From contig NC_054390.1 in assembly GCF_001625195.1 (NCBI RefSeq), positions 8,653,222-8,717,221 of the forward strand: 64,000 nt of DNA. The letters run 5' to 3'. Shown piece by piece: positions 9,976 through 20,451 of this stretch. The position numbers were made by a program, and so were the translations under genes. Origin of the DNA: Drechmeria coniospora. Its lineage: Eukaryota; Ascomycota; Sordariomycetes; Hypocreales; Ophiocordycipitaceae. Under the pieces are notes generated by a model. It saw only the letters and a list, made by a program, of their open reading frames with translations. It was not told the origin of the DNA and ran no database searches. Position 1 is the stretch's first letter; each line of letters opens with the position of its first letter.

Positions 9976-11032
9976 TTACTCCTCGTCCTCGCGGCCCACG
10001 TCGAAGCGCTTCTTGAGACGGTAGGCGATGGCGCGCTTACGGGCGGCGGGGCTCTGGGTGAAGGCACCGGAGCCGCCAAAGGGTCCGGCAGCGGCCTGGT
10101 TGCGAACGCGAACGATGCAGACGTTCTCGGCACCGCCGACCTTGCCGTTGCAGACCATTCCCTCGGGCATCTTGACCTTGATGGGGAACTCCGTGTTGGT
10201 GGCGAGAGAGAGACCACCGACGCCCAAGCCCGGCATGTTCTGGACGATGGAGGCGCTCTGGAAGGCCTTGCCGTCATAACCACCAGACGACGGGTCGATG
10301 GCGGCAGTGAGGGGACCGGCACCGTCCTGGTTGACCTGTGGGAGGGCATCACCGTCAGCGTATGCTTCGTGTCCACGTCGCCCATCATCTTGGAATGAAG
10401 AAGAGCAATAAATACCTGGCGGTAGACGCCCGAAATGACGCCGTCGTCGTCGCAAGTGGGAAGGCCACGTTTGGCGCCCTGGCCGGCCGAGTCGCGGACG
10501 ACAGTCTCGACGGGGTAGTCCTTGCGGACACCACCGAGACCGGCGACACCGACGACGGGCAAATTGGCGATGCCCGAGAACAGGTTACCAATCTGCCGCT
10601 TTCGCTCCTCGCGGCGTTGCAGGAGGCCAGGAAGAGCGTCCTCCTTACCGACTGAGGATTGGGCACCCTTGTTGGCGGGAGCCTCCTTGCGTCTGCCCAT
10701 GAAGACGGAGATGACGGCAGCCGGGTCGACGTTACCGTTACCCTGCGTCTTGCCAAGCGGGGACGTAACGCCGTTCATGATGTCCATGTCGCGGATGATG
10801 GCCGTGTCGGCCTGGGCGCCGCAAGCGTTGACGACACAGTCGCGGGGAGTACCGTCGGCCACTGCGAGGTTCGTTAGCTAGAGCATAATGCACAGGAGGG
10901 CATCTTTGCTTCTTTCTGCGCCATACCATTCAGACCGGGCATGGTGACTTTGTTGGCACCCACGGTGTAAATCCAGAGGCCGTGGGCCGATGCACCGGCA
11001 ACGAAGGCGCTATAGACGATGGCGGAGCGCAT
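9976..11032 (-). CDS. Egh16-like secreted protein (DUF3129, GAS1/MAS1-type), three exons
   Basis: Secreted protein of the Egh16/GAS1/MAS1 family known from appressoria of plant and insect pathogenic fungi. Exons are 11032-10927, 10861-10416 and 10335-9976; introns are GTATGG...CAG (65 bp) and GTATTT...CAG (80 bp). The product is 303 residues, usual for the family. Residues 1-16 form a signal peptide with predicted cleavage at ASA|HG, so the mature chain would begin with His17. Family signatures are HGLWIYTVG, VADGTPRDC, VVNACGAQADTAIIRD, a serine/glycine-rich core with DGAGPLTAAIDPSSGG, and a C-terminal block MPEGMVCNGKVGGAENVC followed by NQAAAGPFGGSGAFTQSP. Cys44, Cys49 and three later Cys are available for disulfides. 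The start is supported by the signal peptide; the in-frame ATG at 11182 would place 50 unlikely residues before it. Biochemical role is unproven. Confidence 0.93.
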
Positions 11033-12635
11033 TGTGAATGATTGTAACAGGTTGCCTATGAACCGTGAAAAGTATGTTTGAGTCAAAGAGTGAGTTTTGG
11101 GAGATCGGGTAGAGAACGGGTAGTAAACGAGAGACTGGAATATCTGGCTGTGTTGGATGTCGAACGGAAGAGACGTTGCCAAAGGAGGGAAGACAGCCGA
11201 TTATGTACCCCGTCTCGACATCACGATACTTGGACTGCCCCTCACGGCGTTTCGCCCATGCCGAGTGTGGTTGAAGGGCGCCCGCCCAAGGCGCCATGGT
11301 GGACAGATGCTCCGATGGATGAACGTAATGAGGCGGAAATTCGGCTGCACCGGCAAGGAGAGTACTTGGGCGTCATGGCCAGCACAATAGTACGAGTATA
11401 GCCAGCTAGATCCTGAAACAACATGGACCATCGATCCGACCGCCTGCCTGCTGCCTGAGCCCTTCCGAGATAGGGCTGCACATGACCGCCGCTAATGAGG
11501 TTGAGCAAGGCCAGTCGTGACTCGGCCGGGCTTGCAGATTGGGCAGATTTCAGGGATAGGTGGATGGTATGTCGGGCGAACGGGCCTCGCTTCGGCACCA
11601 CGGACGATGCGGACATGCATGACTTTGCTGTCGAGACCATGTTCCCTCCTCATCGACTGCGGTGCCAAGGAGAAGCAATATTCCTTGGCTAGGCTTTCCA
11701 CTTTCCGGATTATTTTTCAACCGCCTATGCTTTGCTTTCGCGCACAGGACCCGTGTTCAAATGGGGAGAGCAGGCAACGGCGACGTCGTGCAAGTAGAGG
11801 TTGCATGTGCAAGCGGCGCCGAACCGGAGCCGGACATTGGCCGGCCGCATGGGGTGGATCCACACCGAGTCCGTGTGCCGCCCGGACATGGGGGAATCGG
11901 TGGAGCCGCAAAGCGCAGAGAAGTGATTGGTGACTCCATCGCGATGGATCTTTCGACACTTTGTCCGGGACCAACCTGATGATTTTACTTGAAGGGAGCT
12001 GAAGCTGGCTGAAGATGGTCCCGAATCTCGGCCTGAAACAGGAGGGAGGAATGCAGCGACTGTGCCGGCGAACCCTTGACACGCGGGTGCGTCGGGGCGG
12101 AACACGGTAAACTTTGGAGTATAACGCCTTGGTAATGACATGGAGGCTCGGCCGGTTGGGATCATGCGGTCCATTCCGTCCAAGCAAGCGTAGACCTGCT
12201 GGCAGACTGCCGCCGTTCTCCGGTTCGATGGCCACATCGGGCCCTCCCCAGCCTCAGCCTCGCATGGTTAGGCGAAGCGCTCGAGCCTCCTGCATCAAAT
12301 TGTCAAAACTCGAGGAACACGGAAGGGGGTGGTGGTTTGCAGAGAAGAGCATTGACACTGTCCCCGAGCTTTCGCGCTCCTGCTCCATCACGAATCCATC
12401 CGTCCGACGGCGATGTTGGGCTCGTGAAGCAGTCGTCTCGGCGTGTATATAACCGTCCATGTCCGGCCTGCGGTTTTCAGCTTCTCTTCACCAACAATCA
12501 GCTTCTTTCGTTCAACACATTCTCCAACACACTCACTCACATTTCCATTCTTTCACTACAACCAGCGGTTGTCAGCTCTTTAACAAACATCTTCCATCAC
12601 ACTCGTTGGCACAACAACCACACCGTTCTCTCAAG
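11033..12635. promoter_or_regulatory. Divergent promoter region between two secreted-protein genes
   Basis: About 1.6 kb lies between the starts of the Egh16-like gene (minus) and the small secreted protein gene (plus). No ORF here looks like a gene: three overlapping minus-strand frames near 11717-12237 are open together, which reflects composition. The plus-strand gene has a TATATAA at about 12445-12451 and a C/A/T-rich leader from about 12478 to 12635, typical of a strongly expressed fungal transcript. Confidence 0.5.
12445..12451 (+). promoter_or_regulatory. TATA box of the small secreted protein gene
   Basis: TATATAA stands about 185 bp before the ATG at 12636 and just before a long CAACA/CTCACA-rich leader. 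The position fits a leader of roughly 150 nt. Confidence 0.5.
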
Positions 12636-12992
12636 ATGAAGACCTCCATGTTCACCGTTCTCGCCGCCTCGGCCGCTGTCGTCTCGGCCGCTCCTGCAGT
12701 CAAGCGTGAGGTCAACTTCGGCGGCCTCTTCGGGCCCCTCAGCGGCCTCGCGAACCTCGGAGGAATGGGCGCCGGCGTCTCTGGCGCGGGTCAGGACGCC
12801 ACGGCCGAATTCTTCAAGCTTGCCGACGGCGTCCTCAACGTCCCGATCGATGCCATCACCAAGGTCATGAAGGGAGACCCGATGGGGGCCATGACCGGCC
12901 TCGCCAAGAACGCCGCTGGCTTTGTCGGCTCGCTGCCCGGCGATGCCGTCAAGATTGCCGGAAACCTCGTTCCCAAGGGCGGCAAGAACTAA
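12636..12992 (+). CDS. Small Gly/Ala-rich secreted protein without cysteines
   Basis: A single-exon gene for 118 residues. The start ATG follows CTCAAG, a good fungal context, at the end of a long C/A-rich leader, and gives a clean signal peptide (hydrophobic residues 5-19, AVVSAAP). A Lys-Arg pair at 23-24 is a likely Kex2 site, leaving a mature chain of 94 residues starting EVNFGG. The mature part is rich in Gly, Ala, Leu and Val and has no cysteine, so it is not a disulfide-rich effector. Amphipathic segments (ATAEFFKLADGVLNVPIDAI; AMTGLAKNAAGFVGSL) may form helices. It stands divergently to the Egh16-like gene. I do not recognise the family; a cell-wall or secreted structural peptide or a candidate effector is possible. 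Confidence 0.85.
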   Translation: MKTSMFTVLAASAAVVSAAPAVKREVNFGGLFGPLSGLANLGGMGAGVSGAGQDATAEFFKLADGVLNVPIDAITKVMKGDPMGAMTGLAKNAAGFVGSLPGDAVKIAGNLVPKGGKN

Positions 12993-14117
12993 GTAGCATC
13001 AACTTGCCGAAGCCGACGGCGGTACGTCGATCCAAATTTCCTCACACCTGCTTCGCTAGACCTTTTGGCCTGATGCGAGAGGCAAGGTTTGGAAGGCCTA
13101 GGCTGATAGAGGGCCCGTGCCATCCCGAATGTTGGTGACGTGGCTCCGTTGGATGAATTACCATTCCGTATCGACTTGTATTCTTACTACTTGGTGACAT
13201 AGGACCTTTTCACAAGGAATATACAGGTGTTGAACTAGGAAGAAGGTACCGTGTTGTCGTGACGTCGAGTGCATTTGCGTATGTGAACCGTGACATCAGC
13301 GAGTGACGCGTACTTGTCCGGCGTACAAGCCGTGTACACATCATCAGGCTCAAACAACGAAGGCAGACGTGGCAAGTCGCACCGCACAGGAAGACTCGCA
13401 CCGCAGGGGATTTCAGGCACCTGGTCTGGTGAGCAGAATGTTTGGTCACCCCGATGCCACAGTATGACTGACCAGTGATAGCAGGTCCAAGGACCCATGG
13501 ACGAGAGCACAGATCCTGCAATGGTCATGCGGACGGGGTAGCTTGCCAACTACCAACCGGAACTGGCGGCCGAAGAAAATTGCTGTTGGTCCTTCTCAGT
13601 AATGGGCATGGCTTCCCTCCCCTCCGTCGGCGAAAGAGAAAAAATCGGTCGAGTTTTGCTGCATTGCTCGACGCACTGTTGAGGGTGCGTCATGAGGCGA
13701 AGCATCGGCCAAATCAGAAAAGATCCAGGGACCGCCGCGCTCCTACGATGGGATGGGCGAAGGGGGGGGATAAGTGATGGCGAGGGAGAGATGGATGGCA
13801 TGATTGAAGGATGGTTGGCTGGAGGGACGGTGAGGTGGCAAGTTGATGACGTTTCCACGGTGGTGGATACTGTGTGGTAAATGCACTCCCGCCTAGTCAG
13901 TTGTCAGAGTCGCATTCTTCCTTCCCATTTCACCGCTGTCACGGGGTGCGTCCCGGTTCAACTACAAAATCCGTTGCCGAAGTTCACATTAGAATTTTAT
14001 TCCGTGGAATAATCGAAATCGTGTCCCGTCCATCTCCTATTTCCATCGAGCCGCTTCGAGTCCTTCCCGCCATTCCCGGTACCGCTCACACGGCAGCTCA
14101 AGGCCGACATTGTAACG
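12993..14117. other. Intergenic region, nothing recognised
   Basis: About 1.1 kb between the small secreted protein gene and the beta-lactamase-like gene. It should hold a 3' flank and a promoter. Short overlapping ORFs on both strands show no domain. A single GTACTT/GTACAC-like word occurs near 13310 but no dense repeat. Confidence 0.5.
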
Positions 14118-15805
14118 ATGGATCTCTTCCAGTCGGCCGAATTCTCGTCGCACGTCGAGGAGCTCCTCGAGGAGCACCACGTGCCCGGCGTTGCCGTCGC
14201 CATCGTCCAGGATCAGACAATCGCATCGGCCGGTTACGGGAAGCACGCGCTCGAACCGTCCCAGCCCTGCACGGCCGACTCGCTCTTCGACATTGCCTCC
14301 GTTTCCAAGTCGCTCACGGCCGCCTCGGTCGGGCTCCTCATCGCCGACGATGAAAAGTTTCCCCAGATCCAGTACGAGGCCACCATGTCGAGCCTGCTAC
14401 CGGATGATTTCGTCCTCGCCAGCAAGCAATGGACCGATTCGGTGACGCTGGAGGATGTCCTCAGCCACCGGACGGGAATGCCATCGTACGTTTGCGCCGC
14501 GGGCCGTTGCTGGGATGCTCTCTGACAGCCATCGGTTCAAGGCACGACCTTTCCTACATGAACAATGGTGCGGCGAAGCCCGACGATGCGCGATCGGTGA
14601 CGAGAAACCTACGCAACCTGCAGTTCGCGGCGCCGATCCGAACCAAGTACATCTACAACAACATGATGTACACGGCAGCCACCCATCTCGTCGAGAAGAT
14701 GACCGGCCTCGGCTTCGTAGAGTTCCTCGGCCAACGTTTTTTCGAGCCGCTCGGCATGGAATCGAGCTTTCTGCAACCCGAGTGCCCGCGGGGCAAGGGG
14801 CTCAAGGAACGCATCGCCGTCGGGTACATCTGGGAGAAGGACTCGGAGTCGTACCGGCCGATCCCCATCATCGACACGCCCGAGGTGCAGGGGGCCAGCT
14901 CCATCGTCACGAGCGCCAACGACTACATCAAGTGGGTCAAGGCGCTGATGAACAAGGAAGGCCCCATCACGGACGACGTGTACCAGGAGCTGCTCAAGTC
15001 GCGGACGCTCCAGAACCCCTACGGCGACGACCTGCGACCGTTCACGTCGCCTGCCGTGTACGCGGCGGGCTGGGAAATTTACTACTACCGCGGCCACATG
15101 GTCGTCGCCCACGAGGGATGCATACCTGGCTTCGCCGCTCATCACTTCTTCCTCCCCGCCTTCAAATTTGGCGCCGTCATCTTCGCCAACGCCAACGGCG
15201 GCGACAAGATCACTTCGATCCTGATGCAGGAGCTCATCGACGCCGCCATCGGATTGCCCGAGGCCGATCGGCTCGACTGGAACAAGGTGGAGTCGGAAGA
15301 AGGCTCGGACGAGTCCATGTCGGACGAGGGGAGCGTTGACGAAGTGGAGGAGGTGAGGCAAGAGCTCTGCCCCGGCATCAAGGAGTCGGAAGGCCAGAAG
15401 ATGCCGCTCGAGGCCTACGCCGGACAGTACTGGAACCCGGGATACCACGGCATGACGGTCGAAGTCAAGGACGGAGGGCTCTTTGTCGATGCCACGGACC
15501 GCTCCATGGGCTTTACCTTGACCTTCACCCACGTCAGCGAGCAGACCAAGTACATCGCTCACGTGCGCGACATGTTTGAAGGCGGCTCCGCCCCCATCCG
15601 CGCCGAGTTTCGATTCGACAACGACAAAGTCACCAAGATGGGGCTACATCTGGAGAGCGAGGTCGACGAGTATATCTGGTTCGACAGGGCGCACGAGGAG
15701 GAGTCGGCACCGACGGCCACGGAGGAGCTGGCACCAGAGGCCGCCGAGGAGTCGGGATGGATAGTCACGGAAGAGTCGGAACCGATGGCCACGGAAGGGT
15801 CGTAA
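14118..15805 (+). CDS. Beta-lactamase-related serine hydrolase, two exons
   Basis: Penicillin-binding-protein/class C beta-lactamase fold hydrolase, likely an esterase or amidase of unknown substrate. Exons are 14118-14485 and 14542-15805; the 56 bp intron runs GTACGT...AAG and rejoins SHRTGMPS to HDLSYM, a conserved block of the family. The product has 543 residues. The catalytic SxxK is Ser61-Val-Ser-Lys64, the YxN is Tyr161-Asn-Asn163, and a His313-Glu-Gly315 stands where the third motif (K/H-x-G) is expected, so all three active-site motifs are intact. A C-terminal beta-barrel-like domain follows (from about 420), then an acidic tail of imperfect EES/TEE repeats ending near GS. No signal peptide is seen, so a cytosolic location is most likely. 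Neighbours give no clue to the substrate. Confidence 0.9.
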
Positions 15806-17279
15806 CTGACGAGGCCATCGCTTGGCGACGCAGCGCAGGACAGGGTGGGCTCAGAAGGGGGCTGGGGGGGATAAAAATGAAATAGAGGCTTGCGCACATG
15901 GGCAGCATGAAGAGGGTAAGCAAAAGATCTTTGTAAACATGCCACCTTGCGGCAACGGCAGCAGTGGAAAAGCAAACCGTAAGGGTCAAAGCTTCTCGCT
16001 GTCCTCGGATGATCCAAACGAGACGTCGCTCAGCCGATGAGCTGCCTGTACCCCGCGCACGCTGCAGTGGATGACGGTCGGATTGGCTGCTCTATGCCGT
16101 GAGATTCTGGACAGGTTCACGGTTGCCCTGTCATGGACTGTCCGAGTCGATCCGTGGGCTCAAACGCAGGCAGGGACGAAGCGGGATGGGTGGCGAGCCA
16201 TTCACTGGCCAAGGAACCGGCCACGATAGGCATTTATACATGTAGAGTCGCACACAACACCGAGAGAGCGCCCGAACCCTCGCTGCCCCTCTATCGGAGA
16301 GGCGGCAAGGAGATGACTCGGATCGGCTGACTTGGAGAGCAAGTCGCGGCCCTCTTCCGCTGGGAGGTACATGCATACGCGCTGCCATTTTTACCGTGCC
16401 GTGCCGCTCCTGGCAATCGAAGGACCCTTGCAGGCAAGGGACAGCAATATGTCGGCCCCGAATACCTCATTGGCTCGGCGCCAGGGATCTCGGGAGGTTG
16501 ATTGGGTTGACATGGCTCCTATCGGATGCCGTCCTCGACGAGCGTCGGTTGCATCATCTACGTCACCGGCTTGCGGCGTGCATGTCGTGTGTAAACTTAC
16601 GTATTGGTGTGTATATGTGGTGTATATGTAGTGTGCATGTCGGTGATGTCGGCAAGCAAGTATCAGCATGTCGACATGATGTTGGTCGGTATGCAAGTAC
16701 GCTGGTCGTGCTGACCGACGGACGCGGCGAATCACATTACCGTCCGAAATCACACACAAGACACGAGGACTCGTACTTGCCACGATAACCTTGGTTGGTC
16801 CTTCCTGAACCCTTGGTATGTGCAGGCCATCCGAATAGGAGGGAAGGAGGGGAAGGAGTTGGAGGGGAAGTCGCGAACCGGTGAGGAGGAGGTGGTGGAA
16901 GTAGCGACCCAGTGAGGACGAGAGGGAAGTAGCGACCCGGTGAAGAGGAAGAGGGGGAAGTCGCGACCCGGTGAGGACGACAAAGTGGTGAGCTGGCCAC
17001 AGGGAAGAGGCCAGCGGGCACGGGTTACTTGTATTCAATCGAGACTGCCGAGAGTGCACATCTGTCCATGCCTCGACTTCATCACTTCGTGACGCTCACA
17101 CGGTGCTTCCTCTCTAAGGAGGATACCAAGACACGACGTGCGGCGTACGAAGAAGGAGAAGGAGAGACATCACGCCACAGACTCGCCCAATCGTGCCTTC
17201 ACCCACTCGTACGCTCGCCCGCTCGCCACTCGCCTGTCGCCATCGACCAGGCTAGCTGAACGCACACGCTGCGGTAGCC
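15806..17279. other. Intergenic region with a short minisatellite
   Basis: About 1.5 kb between the hydrolase and the next plus-strand gene. No gene is supported. It contains the four-copy minisatellite listed separately; the last 250 bp should hold the promoter and leader of the downstream gene. Confidence 0.5.
16866..16974. repeat. Four-copy minisatellite, unit core GGAAGTCGCGACCCGGTGA
   Basis: Copies of a 19 bp core begin at about 16866, 16897, 16925 and 16956, giving a period of 28-31 bp. Purine-rich spacers (GGAGG, GAGGAAGAGG) of slightly different length lie between them. The core differs at two or three positions between copies. Confidence 0.8.
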
Positions 17280-18104
17280 ATGTCAGACTCGGAGCCCGAA
17301 AGCTCCATTTTCAAGGTCTACATCACGGCCGACCTCGACAAGGTCACGGTGATGCGTGCCCTCTGCGGCGATGACGAGGAGGACGCCGAGAACTTCGACC
17401 CCATGCTCTTCCGCGGACAGACAACGCAGCAGGTGATTCGATATCACAGGGAGGAGGTCAGCAACGAGTATCACGGCCATTCGAAGCTGCTCATCGTCTT
17501 CGACGACGAGGATCTACTCCGCCGGGGCGTCCTTCTCGTCAGCCTGCGCGAGTACCATGGCTTCGACGACGCTGTGCGCTGCCCGCCCGAGCACGCCAAC
17601 GTCTACGTCAGCGCCCTCGGCATCGACAACGAGGACTGGTATGCGGTGCGGCTTGACGTGCCGGACGACATGACCCCGGCCGAGCCGGTCGACTGGTTCG
17701 GGCTGTACAACCTCCTGCCCGACAGCCGACGGCACGTCTTTGATGAGGCGGTCCGGGCCATGAACAAGGGCCTTCAGGACGTTGGCGTCGACGTCTCCTC
17801 GGACGACGGCGAAGATGGCGAGGCCGACGACCTGCCCCGTCTCTACCGGCCACTGCACCCCGCCCGCCGCGACGTGGCAAAGGTCAAGAGCGACCACGGC
17901 TTGCACGCGCGACGCCACGGCCTCGACCGGCGCCGATTCGCCGTAGTTGATGAGCACTACGAGACGAGGGGCGCCCTCGTCGTCCAACTGGAGCCAAGCG
18001 ACTCGTTCCGGTGCAGGAACGAGGCCGCTGGAGAGATTTTGAGGTGGCTCTTCATCAACTTCATGACGTGGGACGAGGCCAAGAGGTTCGCGGCCACCCA
18101 GTGA
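17280..18104 (+). CDS. Uncharacterised acidic protein
   Basis: A single-exon frame of 274 residues starting at an ATG in GTAGCCATGTC. Strong third-position G/C and an ordered mix of residues support real coding. The N-terminal half looks like a folded alpha/beta domain (SIFKVYITADLDKVTVMRAL, HSKLLIVFDDEDLLRRGVLL). A second part around residues 130-175 has DVPDDMTPAEPVDWFGLYNL, then an acidic linker (SSDDGEDGEADD), a basic stretch (HARRHGLDRRRF) and a final block ending FMTWDEAKRF. There is no signal peptide, membrane helix or cysteine pattern. I do not recognise a family. It is probably cytosolic or nuclear, by absence of targeting signals only. Confidence 0.75.
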   Translation: MSDSEPESSIFKVYITADLDKVTVMRALCGDDEEDAENFDPMLFRGQTTQQVIRYHREEVSNEYHGHSKLLIVFDDEDLLRRGVLLVSLREYHGFDDAVRCPPEHANVYVSALGIDNEDWYAVRLDVPDDMTPAEPVDWFGLYNLLPDSRRHVFDEAVRAMNKGLQDVGVDVSSDDGEDGEADDLPRLYRPLHPARRDVAKVKSDHGLHARRHGLDRRRFAVVDEHYETRGALVVQLEPSDSFRCRNEAAGEILRWLFINFMTWDEAKRFAATQ

Positions 18105-19958
18105 CGGCGGATAGGATTGCCTGCGTCCGACTTGTTGCCGCGCGAGCCATGACAGGCATGACTGTCGGAGCCGGAGCCGGGGCTTCTAGAGACGGACACC
18201 TTTCTAACTCTGCTCACCGCGGCCCAAGCTCTCGCCCTCGAAGCCTTGCTCGTTCCCATCATTTCGCGCCCGTCGAGCAAATCTGCCATCTGTTCCCGAA
18301 GGCGTACATGTATTCCGTGCTCGTACGAGAATTTTCCTCGTCTCATGCAGCGATGGCCCCAGTGCGCACGAGAAATCTGGTCGGCATGACCTGCTCAGCG
18401 ATCTTCGGCATTTCCTCCGGATGGCACCCCGAAACGGCGGCTCGGCTGACGGACCCTGCCATGCCAGCCAATGACCGGCTGCGGCAAGCCGTTGCGATGG
18501 CTGAGAACAGGTCCACGCAGTATTTAGTTACGGGTGGAGAGTCGGAAGAGGAAGGTAGGGGGAGGCCTGTCTTACGCAAATACGAAGGTCCCATCCGGAC
18601 CATCCCCTTGGGAAGAAGGGAAGGGGAGACGTCCGGCTGTTGGAGATGCTTCTTTGGTCATCGGCCGCGCCGGCCTGGCAAAGGATCGAGATGCATGACG
18701 CCGTTGGATGGCTATTTTTGTCCTCATTTTCTTTCCGGATCTGTGCTTTGATATGGAGAAAATAACGACTGATACGACGCAGCGTTCATTTGGAAGACCA
18801 TGGCTGGTTGGGAGCCGGCGCATGCACGCACCGTGGTGGATTCGCGCTGCCCGCGTCCATCGACGGCTTTCGACCGTTGTGGACTCGGCTTGAGAGATCG
18901 AAACGAGAGGAGAGGAGCGCGAGCATGTGACGGCATTTCTACGCTCCCATCTGCCCACGAATTGCCACAATGCAGGCTATCCGCGACCAAGGATCTACTA
19001 CTTCGCCGCGGCGGACAGCAAACTCGTACAAAATACCGGCGATTCCCTACCACAACTCAAACCAAGCCACCAAGCTTCTTTCTCCGCCAGGTCAGGCAGT
19101 TCGAGCCGGGTTACCAGCCCAGAACGTAGCCGTGCTCGGAAATCTCCAGTGGAGTCGGCAGGGTATTTGCTCAGTTCGTGCTGACTGCTGACTCCATATC
19201 TGTAGGTGTATTACATGCAAATATAGACCTACAGGAAGAAGTAAGCATAAGGTTCCCGTGCCTGGTTCCGGGTCACTCGGAGAACCCCAGACGGCACTGG
19301 CACCCATGTCCCAAGAACTAACAGTCCCCAAGTTGCGGCTATCATGGAGCTCGTCGCAACCTTCCCAACTGGCCAGGGGCGCGAAATGACCCGTGCTGAC
19401 AGCCTGACAGGTCTCAGGTGACGGCGGTGATGGGCTGAAAAATGGTATTACACTGTCTACGGGACAGCATTCTCGCCTTCCCAGACCGTGTCTCGGGGCC
19501 CCTGTGTTCGGTGCCGAACCCCGGAAGGCCGTCAGCGGAGGGTAACGACCGCTGACGATGGGTTCCATGCATGTCTCACCGAGTACGGAGCACGAGATAT
19601 ACGCTCGTAGCACGAGTATTCGTACGAGATAGTGAATGTTCATGCCGGTTGGTGACCGGCTGGAAGCCTTCTCGACCTCCGTGTCTTGCTAATCTGTGCC
19701 GAGCAGGCAGACGGCTGCTGGCCGTCCACAGACCTGGCCGTCTCTGTATCCGACCATCTCTACTCCTCTATACTTACCTGCACTCCCTTTGCCTTCTCGT
19801 CCTTGTATTTAAATGTTCGGCTCGGCCCGTCGTCTTGGCCTGATCTCATCTTCGTTCCCATACCACCACACCACCTGACAGACTACCAATCAACTCTGCC
19901 TTTCGACTCTCTCTACTTCCTCTTACAAGAATATTCGAAAGGTATTCCCGAAGCCAAG
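18105..19958. other. Intergenic region upstream of the RNase gene
   Basis: About 1.85 kb with no supported gene. ORFs on both strands are short and overlapping. The last 150 bp contain a TATTTAAA at about 19806-19813 and a C/T-rich leader, both reasonable for the RNase gene that follows. One TACGGAGCACGAG-like word lies near 19583. Confidence 0.5.
19806..19813 (+). promoter_or_regulatory. Possible TATA element of the RNase gene
   Basis: TATTTAAA lies about 145 bp before the RNase start codon, followed by a CT/CA-rich leader. Confidence 0.35.
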
Positions 19959-20451
19959 ATGCAGCTGCCTGTTGGACTCGTCTCCCTCGTCTCTCTCTCC
20001 ATCGCCCTCGTCGGCGCAACCCCCATCGAACAGGCGCGGGTCGAAGCGGGGACGACTTGTGGTAGAACCTACTACTCGGCTGATGCTGTCCGCAAGGCTT
20101 CGAATGCCGCCTGCTCCTACGTCCAGGACGGCGGTCGAGCCGGCAGCTCGAGCTACCCCCATCGCTATAACAACTTTGAGGGCTTCTATTTTCAAGGCGA
20201 AGAAGGGCCCTTTTATGAGTTTCCTCTGATGAGCTCGGGCAAAATTTACGGCGGCGGTAAGCAACATCCATGACGCTCTCCCCGTTTCTTCTCCGACTCC
20301 TGTGTGCTTCAGAAGCTGACGGTTCCCCAACGTCACAGGCCGCCCCGGTGCCGATCGCGTCATCATCAACGAAGATTGCAAACAGGTCGGCCAGATCACC
20401 CACACCGGTGCCAGCGGCAACAACTTTGTGGGCTGCTCGGGAACCGACTAA
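19959..20451 (+). CDS. Secreted guanyl-specific ribonuclease (RNase N1/T1/F1 type), two exons
   Basis: Extracellular endoribonuclease cutting single-stranded RNA after G. Exons are 19959-20256 and 20339-20451; the 82 bp intron runs GTAAGC...CAG and the join restores [10 protein letters not shown]. The product is 136 residues with a signal peptide (about 1-20) and possibly a short pro-segment, leaving a mature enzyme of about 105 residues, the usual size. All catalytic residues of the family are visible: Tyr66 and His68 (YPHRY), Glu87 (YEFPL), Arg106 (GADRV) and His121 ([11 protein letters not shown]). Cys34, Cys52, Cys113 and Cys132 can form two disulfides. It lacks the long loops and the extra length of ribotoxins, so it should be a general RNase of the RNase F1 kind. 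It may serve nutrient uptake or host interaction; the sequence does not decide. Confidence 0.95.
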
